Assembly (NCBI GenBank): GCA_019671135.1
Contig: JAHRHY010000015.1
Location: 744,001 to 808,000, forward strand
DNA length: 64,000 nucleotides
Source: Linnemannia hyalina
Taxonomy: Eukaryota > Mortierellomycota > Mortierellomycetes > Mortierellales > Mortierellaceae
Reading direction: 5' to 3'
The position numbers and the translations under genes were made by a program. Each line of letters opens with the position of its first letter. The first letter of the stretch is position 1. Below, piece by piece: positions 33,686-45,436 of the stretch. The notes under the pieces were generated by a model. The model did no database searches. It was not told the DNA's origin and saw nothing but the letters and a program-made list of their open reading frames with translations.

Positions 33686-36600
33686 ATGGCTCTGGCAACT
33701 CGGAGTTCAGTCCAGTCGTTTGGGACGTTTCAGGAACACCAAACCTACCATAACCGACACTTCTCCTCCCTCTCCTTCACCACAGCCACCGCATCCGAAT
33801 CACCCATGCCCTATGAACAATACATGACCAGCCGGCGGGAATCCGTCGCCACTATGGAGTCGACCGGTCACCAACAGACCATTAGTACCTATAACCCTCT
33901 AAGCCGGCCGGCGTCCATGGGACTTCCTTCGCGCAGTAATACCAATAACATCAACAGCAGGGTAGGACAATCAGCAGGAGAGAGCGTCGATCTTCGGAAG
34001 CAGGCGGCACAGAAATTGGCGCAAAAGCAGCTGCAATTGAGGCAGCTGCAGAAGCAGAAGTTGAAGGATCAGCAAAGGAAGAGTGGTTTGCCCCTTTTCC
34101 CTACCGAGCGAACCAGAGGTGCTATTGGACCCGGTACCCTTCAACCAGGTAAATAACACTAACGCACACTCTTTTTTATTCTCTCTTGCTCTGATGTGAT
34201 ATGAGAGCGAATGAACGAAAGGGAGAGAAGAAAGAACATGAAGGAGTCCTGAAAGAAGGAAGCGTAAGCGAGAATTGCTGCCACAGACATAAGGTTAACT
34301 GGCACTTTATTTTGCAGCTGGCATTCCGGAGCTTCAAAGAAGCGCAGGAAATGCAAAGTCTGTTATTGTAATGCTCTCTCCTATTTTTTCACGATAAAGA
34401 AAAAAAAAGCAAAAGGGGTTTACATGTTAACACGCCTTTTTTCATAGGGGGAGTTTTCTAGATCACTGAAAACTAACCGTGCTCCCTCACTCATCTTGTT
34501 GTCTAATGCTCTTTCGATTCTCACTCGTCTTCTTACTTCTTTCTCTCTTCTTCCTACGTTCACTCTCCTTTCCATCGTCCTTCACTCGGCTGACATATCG
34601 TTTGCTCGAATGGATGTTTGTCATGCATAGTCGATATCACCAAGATCGATCTGATGCCGATCGAGGTTAGCCGCGCCATTATCATTAAGTGTATCGACGA
34701 GATCAAGTTGAGAGGTATGTTTATGTTTATGTTTTTGTTATTTTTTATTTTGCTCCCAATGTCGCTGTCCCCCACTCAACTCCACTCCACTCCACTCATT
34801 CCACAACCCTGCTGCTGCTACCTTACCCAATCCTTCCTCCGACATGCCTACATCATCTTGGTGCTCACCTCTTGTTGCTTTTTTGTTGATGCTCTCACAC
34901 ATCAGGCACATACGCGATTGTACTGTATGTGGACTAGCCTGTTTTTTTTTGTCCATTCCTTCGCTCTGTCCGCCCATGTGCACCGTGCCATTGCTGCATT
35001 TGCTGTGGGCCTTTGCCTTCTCCCCCCCTCGCATCTAAATCTTTTCTTTTTCTTGCGCATATCTGATACCTTCATACATCATCTCCCGCATGAAATAGGA
35101 TTGAAGCACAAGTACCTCTTCAGGAATGCCTTTTACAGCCCCTCAGTCGAGGCATCACTCCAGCTGCTAAAGAACCCCAAGAAGCGCCATCTCTTCTCTG
35201 TCAAGGCCCTGCGCGTCGATACCGTCGGAGGGCTACTGACTACAGTCCTCTCGCGTACCTACCCACCCCTCATTCCTCCCGATATCCAAGAGAAGTTTGA
35301 AAAACCCAATGGTAAATATTTCGCACTTTATTTTTTTTTCTTACCGCTGATGAACCTTGCATATCCTCCTCGACCATGTCCATCTCCCAGGATGTCCATT
35401 ATGACATACCAATACGCGCATTCCAAAAAAAAACTAACAAACAAAAAAACGACGGGAAACTATTTTTAGGCCGGTTCTTCTTCGAGCTCCTGGGTCTCCT
35501 CCCAGAACTCAACCGCTACCTTTTCGTCGAGATCTTAGATCTCTGCTGCGAATTAGCAGACGGCCAATCCGAGAACCACGTCTCCCATTCAAAGCTGGCC
35601 ATTTATCCGGGGTCTTGCTGCTTCGGACTCGAAGAGTACATGCCTACTTGGGATACGCGGTATCTCATGACGCCCGACCTCAAAAAGTTTTCAGAAGTGT
35701 TTTATAACGTCATCTATGCGTATAGGGAGGAGCGGGATTTGTCGGCGGAGGAGTTGCAGAAGAAGGTGGAGCTGAGGGAGAAGGTGATGGCGGAGGAGCG
35801 TTTGGAGATGTTGGAGCAAGAGCATGGATTGGAGGGAGCGCAGATTATTTTGAGGATGGAGGCGAGGGTGGCCCAGGGTTTGCCAGCAGAGTCGCCACCT
35901 ATCCCGGTTGTGCCGACGTCACCTTCGGATCTGAAAGAGGTCTCGCTTTACGCGGGGAGGAAGGAGAAGGTGGTAGCAGATGATGCTATTTCGGTTCTGG
36001 AGATGGAGATTGATCAGAACGAGAACACCAACGATAACAACGCCAGCGGCTCTGCTACGGATGTTTCGAGAGATGGACGTACGCAGGACAGCGGAACAGA
36101 AGACGATGGAGACGAGGAGGAGGATGTCGAGAAGGTGATGGCTGATTTGAGGAGAAGCGTATCGGTCGCTATGTTGGGATACTGGTCCGACAACAACAAC
36201 CGCTCAGCCTCGTCCCTCAGTGCAACAACCACCGTCTCGGCCGCCTCATCCACTTCAACCATCGCCTTGCCACAACAACACAGCTATACCCGCTACACTA
36301 ACACCACCAACACCACCAACACCACCGTCAACACGCCCGCCAAAACTGCGGCAGCTGCTGCAACAAGACCCCGTCTGGCACACACAAAGTCCCTGGCTCG
36401 CTTCGGTTCCATCGCCCAAAACCAATTCCCCGTCTCCCCCGGCGACATTTTCGGAATCAGTCGTCATGCGATCGAACAACGCGAACTACAACAGTTCCTC
36501 TCCGTCGCTCGAACCTTCAAACGTCGCAAATCTTTCGGGACCAAGAACGGTGGTAATAACGGCAGCAAACGGATCTCACAGTGGCGTCTTCAGAACAAAC

Positions 36601-38176
36601 GACTCCGTCCATTGTCGCCTTCCAGGTCGCCTGCCTTTGGAGCTACCCATTTAGCGGCTGGCTCGGCACCTCTGTTTGTTCTTCGTCGGACTCCTCGCCA
36701 ACACAATGCCACGTTGCTCCTGGCTGCCAACGGTAGCAGCAGTCGTTCTCACGCGGACTCGACAGATTCTTTACCAACAACAACGCCAACGCCAGTTCTC
36801 GTATCGGCAACAAAAAGTCGCCGTGGCAGAACTCGCCAATTCCGCAAGGAACTCGAAGTCTACCTCTCCCAAGGACTCACAAAAGAAGAAGCAATCCAGC
36901 AACGCCGACAAGATAAACACCGTCGCAAACGCGCCGCAAAACGCGCAAAACTCGCCGCAGCCCTCGAACGTGAAAGGGCCGCCATCCGCGAGGCACAGGC
37001 CGCGGTTGAACGGGAACGGGCGCTGGAACAGGCACAGGAACAGGAGAGGGTGAAGGTGATGACGTTGGAAGAGACTGAGGTGCTGGAGGCGTTTGATTAC
37101 TTGACCGATGCCGAGTTTGAAGAGTTTATGGTTCTCGCCGGTTTGACATTGGCGGATGTGGAGCGGATCCGGGAGAAGGCTGCTACTGCAGCTTTGGAGC
37201 AGGTGACGGAGGACATTCAGGCGACCGACCGTGTCCAGGCTGCCACTGCTGCTGCTGCCGCCATTGCCGCAGAGAAGAAGGAGGCTGCCGAGGTTGTTGT
37301 GGTTGTTAAGTCCATTGTTGTTGAGACTGACGAGACCAAAGAGCAAGATATTGCTGCCGTTGGCGCCGATATCGCCCAGCAGCCCGTTCAGACCGAGGCT
37401 GGTGTTGTCGCTGCCGATATCAAGGAGACCCCTGAAGAGCAAAAGTCCGAGAGCACCACCGCAGCTACTATTCCTGCTCCTGCCGCATCAACCCTCGCCG
37501 CTCCAATCGACCACCAGAGGAAGCGCCCAATCACCCCCCAGCACATGACATCCATGGAGCTGTTGATCAAGAACACGGCCGTCATCGGCGACAGCAATCT
37601 TCGCTGCTACCCCATTATCCTCACCACACCTTCGGCATCAGCCATCGCGGCCTCTGCTGCCATCTCTGCAGCTGCCGCCGCCGCCGCCGTCTCTGGTGGA
37701 CTCTTGTCACAGGCTTCCACCGTTATGACCACTCTCCCTGCCCAGGCTACCATCAACGAGGAAGAAGATGAAGTGGTCGAGATCAGGTCGCGAGATGTGG
37801 GAATGCCCGGTAACCGATCTTCAGTGTCATTGTTGATCACAAAAGGAATCCCCCACCTCGAGAACCACCTCTCCTCTTCCTCATCCGCATCTGCCACCTC
37901 TTCATCCTCGTCCTTCGTCTCCGCCGCCTCCGACGACGAGGATAACTATGAAGATTCCATTGAAGACTATTCCAATGACGACGACCAGGAAGACGACGGC
38001 GAATACGCCGTAACAGCAACCTCAACGACATCCACTACAACCGTGACAACAACAACCTCAGGGAACGTCCAGATCTTTGAATTCGAAACCGTCGTCGAAG
38101 AATCCGATCCCTATCCATCTAACAATGTCATGTACGACAGTGACGGCGAAGAACTTGAGATCCTCGACGTCAACCA

Positions 38177-38208
<32 letters not shown>

Positions 38209-38381
38209 CAAACACCAATGACCCCTTTTACGGAATGGATGAAGAAGAGGCTTCAGAGTTGCGAGAGCTTCTGGGATCCATGACCTCCGAAGAAAGGAGC
38301 GAGTTCCTCCGTCTCTCTCGTCAAGACGACAACAACAACGACGCAGGTTACTTGACCACCTCTGCCATCGCCACCGCGTAA
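33686..38381 (+). CDS. RhoGAP-like domain protein with long low-complexity tail
   Basis: Five exons: 33686-34148, 34318-34367, about 34645-34714, 35099-35311, 35470-38381; 1235 residues. The junction before 34645 is the least certain; a TAG acceptor 14 bases earlier is out of phase. The N-terminus has a basic coiled coil (QKLAQKQLQLRQLQKQKLKD). The folded part runs from DLMPIEVSRAIIIKCIDEIK through YLFRNAF, VKALRVDTVGGLLTTVLSRT, PPLIPPDIQEKF, LLGLLPELNRYLFVEILDL and HSKLAIYPG. It follows RhoGAP helix order, including the PxPLI and LP..N features. The usual Asn of the NLA..FGP segment is replaced (SKLAIYPG) and the arginine-finger loop is reduced, so GAP activity is doubtful. The remaining 900 residues are low complexity: acidic, Ala-rich, a charged coiled coil (KRAAKRAKLAAALERERAAI) and poly-Asn. 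It may bind a Rho GTPase as a scaffold (inference). Confidence 0.8.
38173..38210. repeat. (AAC)n trinucleotide repeat encoding poly-Asn
   Basis: About eleven AAC units inside the last exon of the RhoGAP-like gene (residues QNNNNN onward). It stays in frame, and similar Asn runs occur in other genes of the window. Confidence 0.85.
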
Positions 38382-38669
38382 AATTTTAACAAAGCATAGT
38401 TACGATTACCGATTACTTTTTCCCCTTGTACAAAGGGCCCTCCATTACACACTCACCATACATACCACAACAGCATTTTTTTGTCTCGCTACCTTTCAAC
38501 CTTTCCAAGCATTTTTAAAAAACCCTTTTTTGAGCACAGCAAAATAAAAACAACATCAAATCCTACTCTTTATTCTAAATAAATCATACTTCTATGCCCA
38601 ATGACCCTAGATTGCAAGCGTATATGAGGTGCGGAAAATGAAACGTATGGCCTTGACTTGCAAGTTTGC

Positions 38670-39501
38670 TTAACCTTGAGTTTCGATAGACCCCAATGTC
38701 TGGACGGGAGTGAGTATGCTCGCATGTATTTGCTACAAAGAAAAGGTAGTGAAGCTCAAAGAGGGCTAGCAGCTGTTGGTAAGGCTTGCTGCCTCTATCA
38801 CCCTCTCTCGCCAAGAACCATCAATAAAAAAACCCCTCCCAAACCAAACCAAACCAAACCAAACATAACAAACAAACAAACAAGGCATACACAGTCAAGA
38901 GAACACAAGAACAAGAAAAGACCTCCCCCCCCCCTCCCCATCCACTCCCATCATTTCCTCCATGGTGTGCCCAGGCTCTGCAAAGTGACACTGTGACCTG
39001 AAACACGGTTGTCTTCTCAAAATCAGAAAGACTAGGACTTGTCAGGTCGGAACAAGTCCTGTTAGATGTCTAAAAAGGACGATGGAGTGCGATTGTCAAG
39101 CACCCTTACAGAAAAAAACAAGCCCTGACTCAGCCAATGGATTGGAGCACAATACAGGGCGCCTGAGCCACGAGTTATAAGAGAATTCGAGGAAGGGTAA
39201 AGAATAGGTGCGGAGAGAAAGAAATATATAAGAAATAAGAGAAGCGGACACAAGTGACTTACCAAATCCTCCTGCTCAGATTCGACAACAAGGGGTGGAT
39301 ACATAGAAGAAAAGGCAATAAGCACGTTGGTTAACAACTCTTGGTAAGGCTTGCACCTTTCTCCTTTGTGAGCAATCGTCGCTTGCAAAGCAAGAAACGA
39401 GAATGTTAGTAACGTCGGCCAACTCTCAGAATGAGTTAAGAGTAAAAAAACCCCAGCGGCATCAGCTATACAATAAGAAGAGGAGTAATGGAGTATGTAC
39501 C
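38670..39501 (-). CDS. Short spliced orphan gene, 5' end unresolved
   Basis: Three consecutive exons fit one reading frame: 39381-39263, 39069-38998 and 38732-38670, ending at a TAA. The first is joined in phase to an exon ending at 39501 (FDATQ). Splice signals are good: branch point TTACTAAC at about 39404 before a TTGCAAG acceptor, donor GGTAAGT at 39262, acceptors CCTTTTTAG and CTTTGTAG. The product reads ATIAHKGERCKPYQELLTNV, then AFSSMYPPLVVESEQEDL, then LSDFEKTTVFQQIHASILT. It has amphipathic helices rather than intergenic noise, and the other two frames of the main exon have stops. No in-frame ATG is found upstream of 39501 before the Pho85 gene, so the first exon is missing from my model. 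I do not recognise the family. It is about 80 residues plus an unknown N-terminus. Confidence 0.45.
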
Positions 39502-40052
39502 TTGTGTTGCATCGAACGGTTCAGCTATTGATTGCGGACAGTGGGCTGGTGTGGGCGTGTGTGTTTTTTTGGGGTGGAGGGCAATTAGGAGAAGGATGTA
39601 AGAGAGGGATGCAAGAGTGAAGAAGAGAAGGGGAGAAAGGGGAAGAGAGAAGGAAGAAAGAAAGAGTAAGGGAAAAGTGGAAATAGAAGGAAGGAAGAGT
39701 GAGGCAGACGAGTAGGTGGTCAGGGGAAGAGTAGTTAAAAAACACAATCGAACGTCTGAGCTACAACGTTGATACGAATAAACAGTCACACATGAATGGT
39801 TGATATCTCCACTCTCTCCTCTCCATGCTACAATAGGATCCGCATCAGGGATGACCGCGAGGGGTTATTAAAAAGAGACAGGCAAGAACTGTTTGTGTGT
39901 GTGTGTTTGTTTTTGCAAGATTCATTGAAACTATCTTTCAGAAAAGGGTTACCCTATTGTTGCTTTCCTGTTAATAACTGATGTAACGGACACTCGTATA
40001 GACAGGGGTAGACAGAGAACTTTATGCATCCGCTTCTTGACAGGCGAAAGAC
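39502..40052. other. Intergenic region downstream of Pho85
   Basis: This should contain the Pho85 3' UTR and the start of the short orphan gene on the same strand. A pyrimidine-rich minus-strand tract at 39560-39740 could be the orphan's leader. Nothing else was seen. Confidence 0.4.
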
Positions 40053-41610
40053 TTAGTACTGCTGATGCATGGGCTGCTGCTGTTGAGAGTACGACTGGGG
40101 CGGCATCTGGTGCTGCGGCTGCTGCTGCTGCTGTTGTTGCTGTTGTTGCATGATCTGTTGCTGCTGCATCTGGACAACCTGGTAGGGCAGGGGGGGATGC
40201 TGAGGGGCCATGGGCTGCTGTGGTTGCTGTTGCTGATAGACTATTTGCTGAGGAGGGGCAGTGTTGGACGAGAGCGGTACTGCCTGCTGCTGCTGCGATG
40301 GCTGACCCATCATCTGTCCATTTGGAACGCCACCGCCACCGCCCATCTGGACCTGCGCTGCCGCAGCTGCGGCCTGCTGTTGCTGCTGTTGTTGTTGCAA
40401 ATTGGCGTATCCACGGATGTCGTTAAAGTACACATGGTTCAGGGCGTCCTTGGCAGTAATTCTCCGCTGGGGCTGATAGATCAACATCTGCATCAAAAGA
40501 TCCATTCCAAAAGTGTCGATCATGGGCACCACTGTCGAGAGGGGTTTTGGAGGGTAGTACGGGAAGTCCTTGCGGTATTCTGACAGCTTGGTGACGCCGG
40601 GCCAGGTCTCCTCAGTGGGGGTACCCATGACCTTGAAGATCTTGAGAAGCTCATCCTGGTTATTAGATCCTGCAAAGAGTGGCTTGCCCAGGTACATCTC
40701 TGCCATGATACAGCCTGCGGACCAAATGTCGATTGATGTCGAATATGTCTTGGATCCAAGGAGAACATCGGGTGCTCTAATAATAAAGGGGAAGAAAGAT
40801 GAGAAATTGTAAACGTGGGGGGAGTAAGATAATGGAGACTGGGTGTAGGAGATATGGTACAAAAACAAAAAAGAGTAGATTCGAAAGAGCGCTTGCTTTT
40901 ACTGCTTTTTTGTTGTTGTCGATGTTGATGTTGTAGCCCTTCCAAAGAACGAACGGAATAGAATATGCACATTGGCGCAAATGATAATAAAAACACCAGT
41001 TTTTGTTGGTTGCTCATATTGTCATCCAGTGGTTATAACCTTCTCCCTCAAGGTCCCTTTGTGTGGTTTGTACTTCATTGCACCTTTTGTTTATGTTGAC
41101 TTACCGATACCAAAGGGTGACGACCTCGTTCGAAAAGGTGTTGACAGGGATACCAAAGGCTCTTGCCAAACCGAAATCGCCCAACTTAAGCTCGCCCTTG
41201 CGGTTAATCAGGAGGTTCTGAGGCTTGAGGTCCCTATGGAGGACCCGGTTGTCGTGACAAAAGGCGACGCCCTTGAGGAGTTGATACATGAAGGCCTTGA
41301 TGACAATGGGTCCCAATGCACCCCGGTTGCCATGCTGGTCCATATACTTTTTCAAATCCTGGTCCATGTACTCAAAGACGAGCGTCAGCTTGTTCTCGGT
41401 GTGGATTACGTCGTGAAGTCGGACAATGTTTGGGTGGCGAAGTTCCTTCATCAGCGAAATCTCACGGATGGCAGTCGATGGTGCACCCTCTTCGGAATCG
41501 AGTCGGATCTCCTTCAAGGCGACGGCATCGCCGTTCGATCGATTCTTGCCCTTGAAGACTGTTGCGTATGTGCCCTCACCAATCTTTTCCAGACTCTGGT
41601 AGCGTTCCAT
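40053..41610 (-). CDS. PHO85: Cyclin-dependent kinase Pho85 with glutamine-rich C-terminal tail
   Basis: Two exons, 41610-41105 and 40776-40053, close in phase within the activation segment (TLWYR then APDVLLG); 409 residues. The N-lobe has the Gly loop GEGTYATV, catalytic Lys in ALKEI and the cyclin-binding helix [17 protein letters not shown]. The C-lobe has [28 protein letters not shown] and [21 protein letters not shown] with [10 protein letters not shown] identifies the Pho85/Cdk5 branch rather than Cdc28. Yeast Pho85 joins Pcl cyclins in phosphate, glycogen, amino-acid and polarity control. The kinase domain ends near residue 295. The next 114 residues are almost only Q, P, M and Y with Q runs of 8-10, and yeast Pho85 (305 residues) has nothing comparable. 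A Pcl-type cyclin gene lies 8 kb away. Confidence 0.95.
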
Positions 41611-42483
41611 TGTGTATGTCTTTTATGTGTTTGTGTTGGGTGGTTGTTGGCGGGATGGGCTGTCGTTGTTGAGGTTGCTGCTGCTGATGTTCGTTGTTGG
41701 TGAATGCGCAGCCCAGAGGAGTTAGACGATGGCAAATACGACGTCGGAGGCACGGCAAAAGAAAGAAAAGGCGGTGTTGGCGGACGGACGGGACAGACGA
41801 ATGAGCAGGGCAGGCAGGGAGAGAGGTATGGAAAGGAAGAAAGAAAAAAGGAAAGAAAGAAAGAGAAGGGGAACAGGGGGAAAATGCACGACGGACACGA
41901 AAGAGTAAAAAAAAAAAAAAAAAAAAAAAGTTCAGATGACAAAAGCGCGATGGGGTGGAATCAGATGCCCACCCTTCAAAAGGAGGTGAAAAAGTGGAAT
42001 CAAAGAAGAACAAAAGAAGGAGCTCTGGATCAGCTAGGATCAGAACAAACTCATCTCGCCCCTTGCAACAACAAAGACTGGACTATTTCATCCTCGCACT
42101 CTCTATCATTTGTTGCTGTGTGCTTCCAAATGAAACTCCAGAAGACAGACATGACGGGACCCAGCACAGAGCAAAAAACAGACTTCGCCACGCCGTGTTA
42201 TTGTGTTGGGAAATACTGCGTGAGAATCTATACATACTCCTTGCTTTGCCTTTTGACCTCTCAGAAAACACACAAAGAAAAGCCTACTCCCGCTGTTGTA
42301 GGGTTCATTTGTCAATGTGTTCCTTGTGCACAGAAGGGCTAGGCCTCTTTCTTCTCAGACACACAGTGGTCATGTTCATAGTTTGTTGACAGAGCGGGTA
42401 AATGCGAATAAGAATGCATGCATGAACAGAAAAAGGGCGGAGATCAATGATTTTCATCTTCATTTTATTGTTCTCTTGGACAG
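41611..42483. promoter_or_regulatory. Intergenic region upstream of Pho85, with a poly(A) run
   Basis: This holds the 5' leader of Pho85 (CT-rich on the minus strand; 23 A's at 41907-41929 on the plus strand) and the 3' flank of the DUF3712-like gene. No gene was seen. Confidence 0.5.
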
Positions 42484-45436
42484 CTAGAAGCCCTTTCTCA
42501 CATTAGACTGAATCCCTTCCTTAGAAAAGTCAACCCACATCAACATCGACCCCACCTTGGCCTTGATATGACACGAAACATCCACCTCCAGCGATCCCCC
42601 CAGCGCCTTCTTCAATGCCTCGTATCCGACTGACGACAGGTCAAACGCCACCGGCAGTCTCGGTGTCTTGACATACCCAGATGTCTCGTTCTGATGGTCG
42701 TTGGCGGGGATCAAGATCGGTTTGGGACTCGCAATATCGTGTTCAAAGTCGACGTTGACGTGGCCCAGGGGCTCATCCTTGTAGGACGCTGTGCCATTGA
42801 TATACAGCACCGTGATCGCCGTATCCAATGGGTTCTTGAGCTCCAGAACAATCGTTGACGACAGCAGGTACATCGTGGTGGAGACCAAAAAGTCATCCTC
42901 GATCGCGGGTAGTCCGGATGAGATCGAGAATGTAGACATCATCGGCTGGAGGAGAGGGATATGTGTCGACTCGGGGTATCCAAGTACATCGATCGACGTC
43001 GAGTTGTCGCCTAGGGCCAAAATAAGAAGAGCAAAAAAAATGCAATAGGAAAAAGAACGCGTAAGACACTCATGCATCAAATATACTTTTTCCCTCGGTT
43101 ATCATTCGTGCTTACTTACCAGAAATGTACTTGGAGATGAACTCCCGCGAGGCATTCTTTGCGAGCTCTGGGTCGCAGGTCTTGTCCTTTTTGTGAAGAC
43201 AGTGGATAGAGGGGTCCATCATACCTATGCACTCGATGGTGTTGTTGCCAGCATGAACTTGAAGCTGCGGGACAGAGGCCATTCCAATCAGATAGCCTCC
43301 ATAAGACCACAAGAACGACAGATCACCCAGGTCGGCCGAGATGTTGGATGGGTTCCAAAGAACCAAAGTTGCCTTGACAGTGAGTGAATGTTCAGTGCTG
43401 TCGACGACATCCAATGACTCCAATACAGGAGGAACACTGACGAGACCACCTAGACCTTTTGTTGTCGGTTTATTTGTTGATTACCCAATGTCCAAAGGGG
43501 TAAAGTCAACATGCGTAACGCACAAAGGTAAAAAAAGGGTTTTTAGTAACTGGTATTAGGAAATAGAATAGCATGCGACATGTTCTTGTTTTTCTTTTCG
43601 CCTTAGTCTCCTTCAGGCATAACCAGAAAATTATTGTCGTACGACGTGACTTAAACAAGACAAGGAAGAGCACCTTTACTTACCTCGCTGGCGTGTGATC
43701 ACGTCAAAGGGGATCGGTCCAAGTTCAAACGTGCCAAGGCCACACTCAACAACAGCATGCGCCTCGCCTGCGATCCCAAGCTCAATCCACTCCTTCGTGA
43801 ACGACGTATTCAAGAATTGGTAAAAGTCGTCCAAATGGTCGGCCACGATCCTCAATGGAGTATCCTTCATGTCCACCTGCACCTCCAACACATCCCCGTC
43901 CTGCTGACTCGTTGTAGGTAAAAAGTCAGGCATCTCAAGTAATGCCATATCCTGTCCCTCGGGTGTCCGTAACCATGCCGTCGGCTTCATCTGAAGAACC
44001 TTGATAGGAAAGGTGACATTCGGCGGTAGCTGTAGCTCACTAGACATGCGCCCAGTCAGCATGGCTGACTCTTGGTTGTCGGTGAACCCAAACTTGAGTT
44101 GATTCATACCCAGTGTTCGAATAAAGTCCTGTGCTGGCGAGCCTGGGAAAGCCATGTCGAGGACGATACTCTTGAATGCCTCTACCAGCCAGGATGGGAG
44201 ATTTGGGTCCTTGGACAGTGCCCGTACTTGGATAGTCGAATCTTGGCCCTGAATAAAGCGCGACAGGAGACGGCCCAACAGCAACTGCTTCTCTGATCCT
44301 GAACCAAACGAGCTCGTCCTCCCCATCTCACTCAGGATCCAGTCGTCCAGATGAAAGAGGCGACCCGAGAGAGCGACCTGACTCGACTTCCCTGCCTCGA
44401 GGTTGAGCTCTGGACACGACATTTCTGCAATCTTGAATTGGTCGACCTCTGGGTGAGCCACCGAGGGCAGATAGATGCCAAACGTGACGGCGTCCATCTT
44501 GATCGAGACGGTGCGCGAGGGGTTGTTGAGCAGTGCGAGGCCAGACATGGCGATGCCCCCTTGGGGGTGGTCAGCAGGGAGGGACATGGACACCAGAGTC
44601 GCATTCTGCACACCCTTCATCCCATCCATCGATACTATCCGATTAATCCTTAGTCTCATGTACCAGAGCGACCCCAGCCTCGTCAAGATAGGGCCTCGGA
44701 TCGCCAAGTCAACCGTCGACTGCTGGAGCGTCGCGTGGAAGAACTGGGCCATTCGATTCGCATCGGTCACATTGATGTGGGTGGACAGGTTAAGTTGCAG
44801 GATGTCGCCCATTTGCATGTGCTGCCTCTCGACCTCGAATTCCGCCATATGAGCATCGTCCTGATCGGTCGGCAGGCTCAGATGGAGCACGGTGGATTCA
44901 ATAGTCATGGTCGGATGGAAAACGGACTGGAGAGTACGCGTGAGACCAAAGATACCATCATGGGCGGGATCAAGGTAAACGGTGCTTTGGATCGATATTT
45001 GGAATCCAGTCTGGTCCATATCGTAGATGCTGGCCTTTTGGATGTCGAGGACCATGGCCTGATCGAGCACACGCTGGGCAACCCATGGGGAGAGAGCAGC
45101 GACGAGGAGACATCCGATCAGGACTGCAGCCACGACCTTGACCGATCGCGAGTACATCCAGCGATTGAGGCGTTCCCGGCGCCCTCCGTTCTTGTTATTG
45201 TTGTTGTTGTTGTTGTTGTTCAATGTCCCAAGATTGCTCTCATGTCCGCTGTGTGACAGTAGGGGCGTCTGCTCGTCGGCTATGTCGTGGCCAAGGCGAT
45301 CACTGTGGTTCATGGGGTAGGTCTTGGCCTTGGTGGATTCACTGCCATTGCTGTTGGGCGATTCGGTAGTCGAAGGAGTATTGTGGTTGTTGTCGTCGTC
45401 ATTGTTCCTCCGACTGCTGTTCGAATTCCTGTCCAT
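42484..45436 (-). CDS. Type II membrane protein, DUF3712-like, probably vacuolar
   Basis: Three exons close in phase: 45436-43684, 43449-43120, 43010-42484; 869 residues. The N-terminal 98 residues are cytosolic, Asn-rich (NNNNNNNNN) and carry an acidic dileucine sorting motif, DEQTPLL (54-60). One span follows (99-120, VKVVAAVLIGCLLVAALSPW). The lumenal part of about 740 residues repeats beta-rich LEA-like units: IQKASIYDMDQTGFQISIQS, ALLNNPSRTVSIKMDAVTFG, ATLVLWNPSNISADLGDLSF and VLELKNPLDTAITVLYING. The 'NP(S/L)...' strand pairs are typical of DUF3712 proteins of fungi. Yeast Tag1, a vacuolar membrane protein, has the same layout. Vacuolar targeting by AP-3 is inferred from the dileucine. 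The molecular role is unknown, perhaps lipid or ligand binding by the LEA-like folds. Confidence 0.75.
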
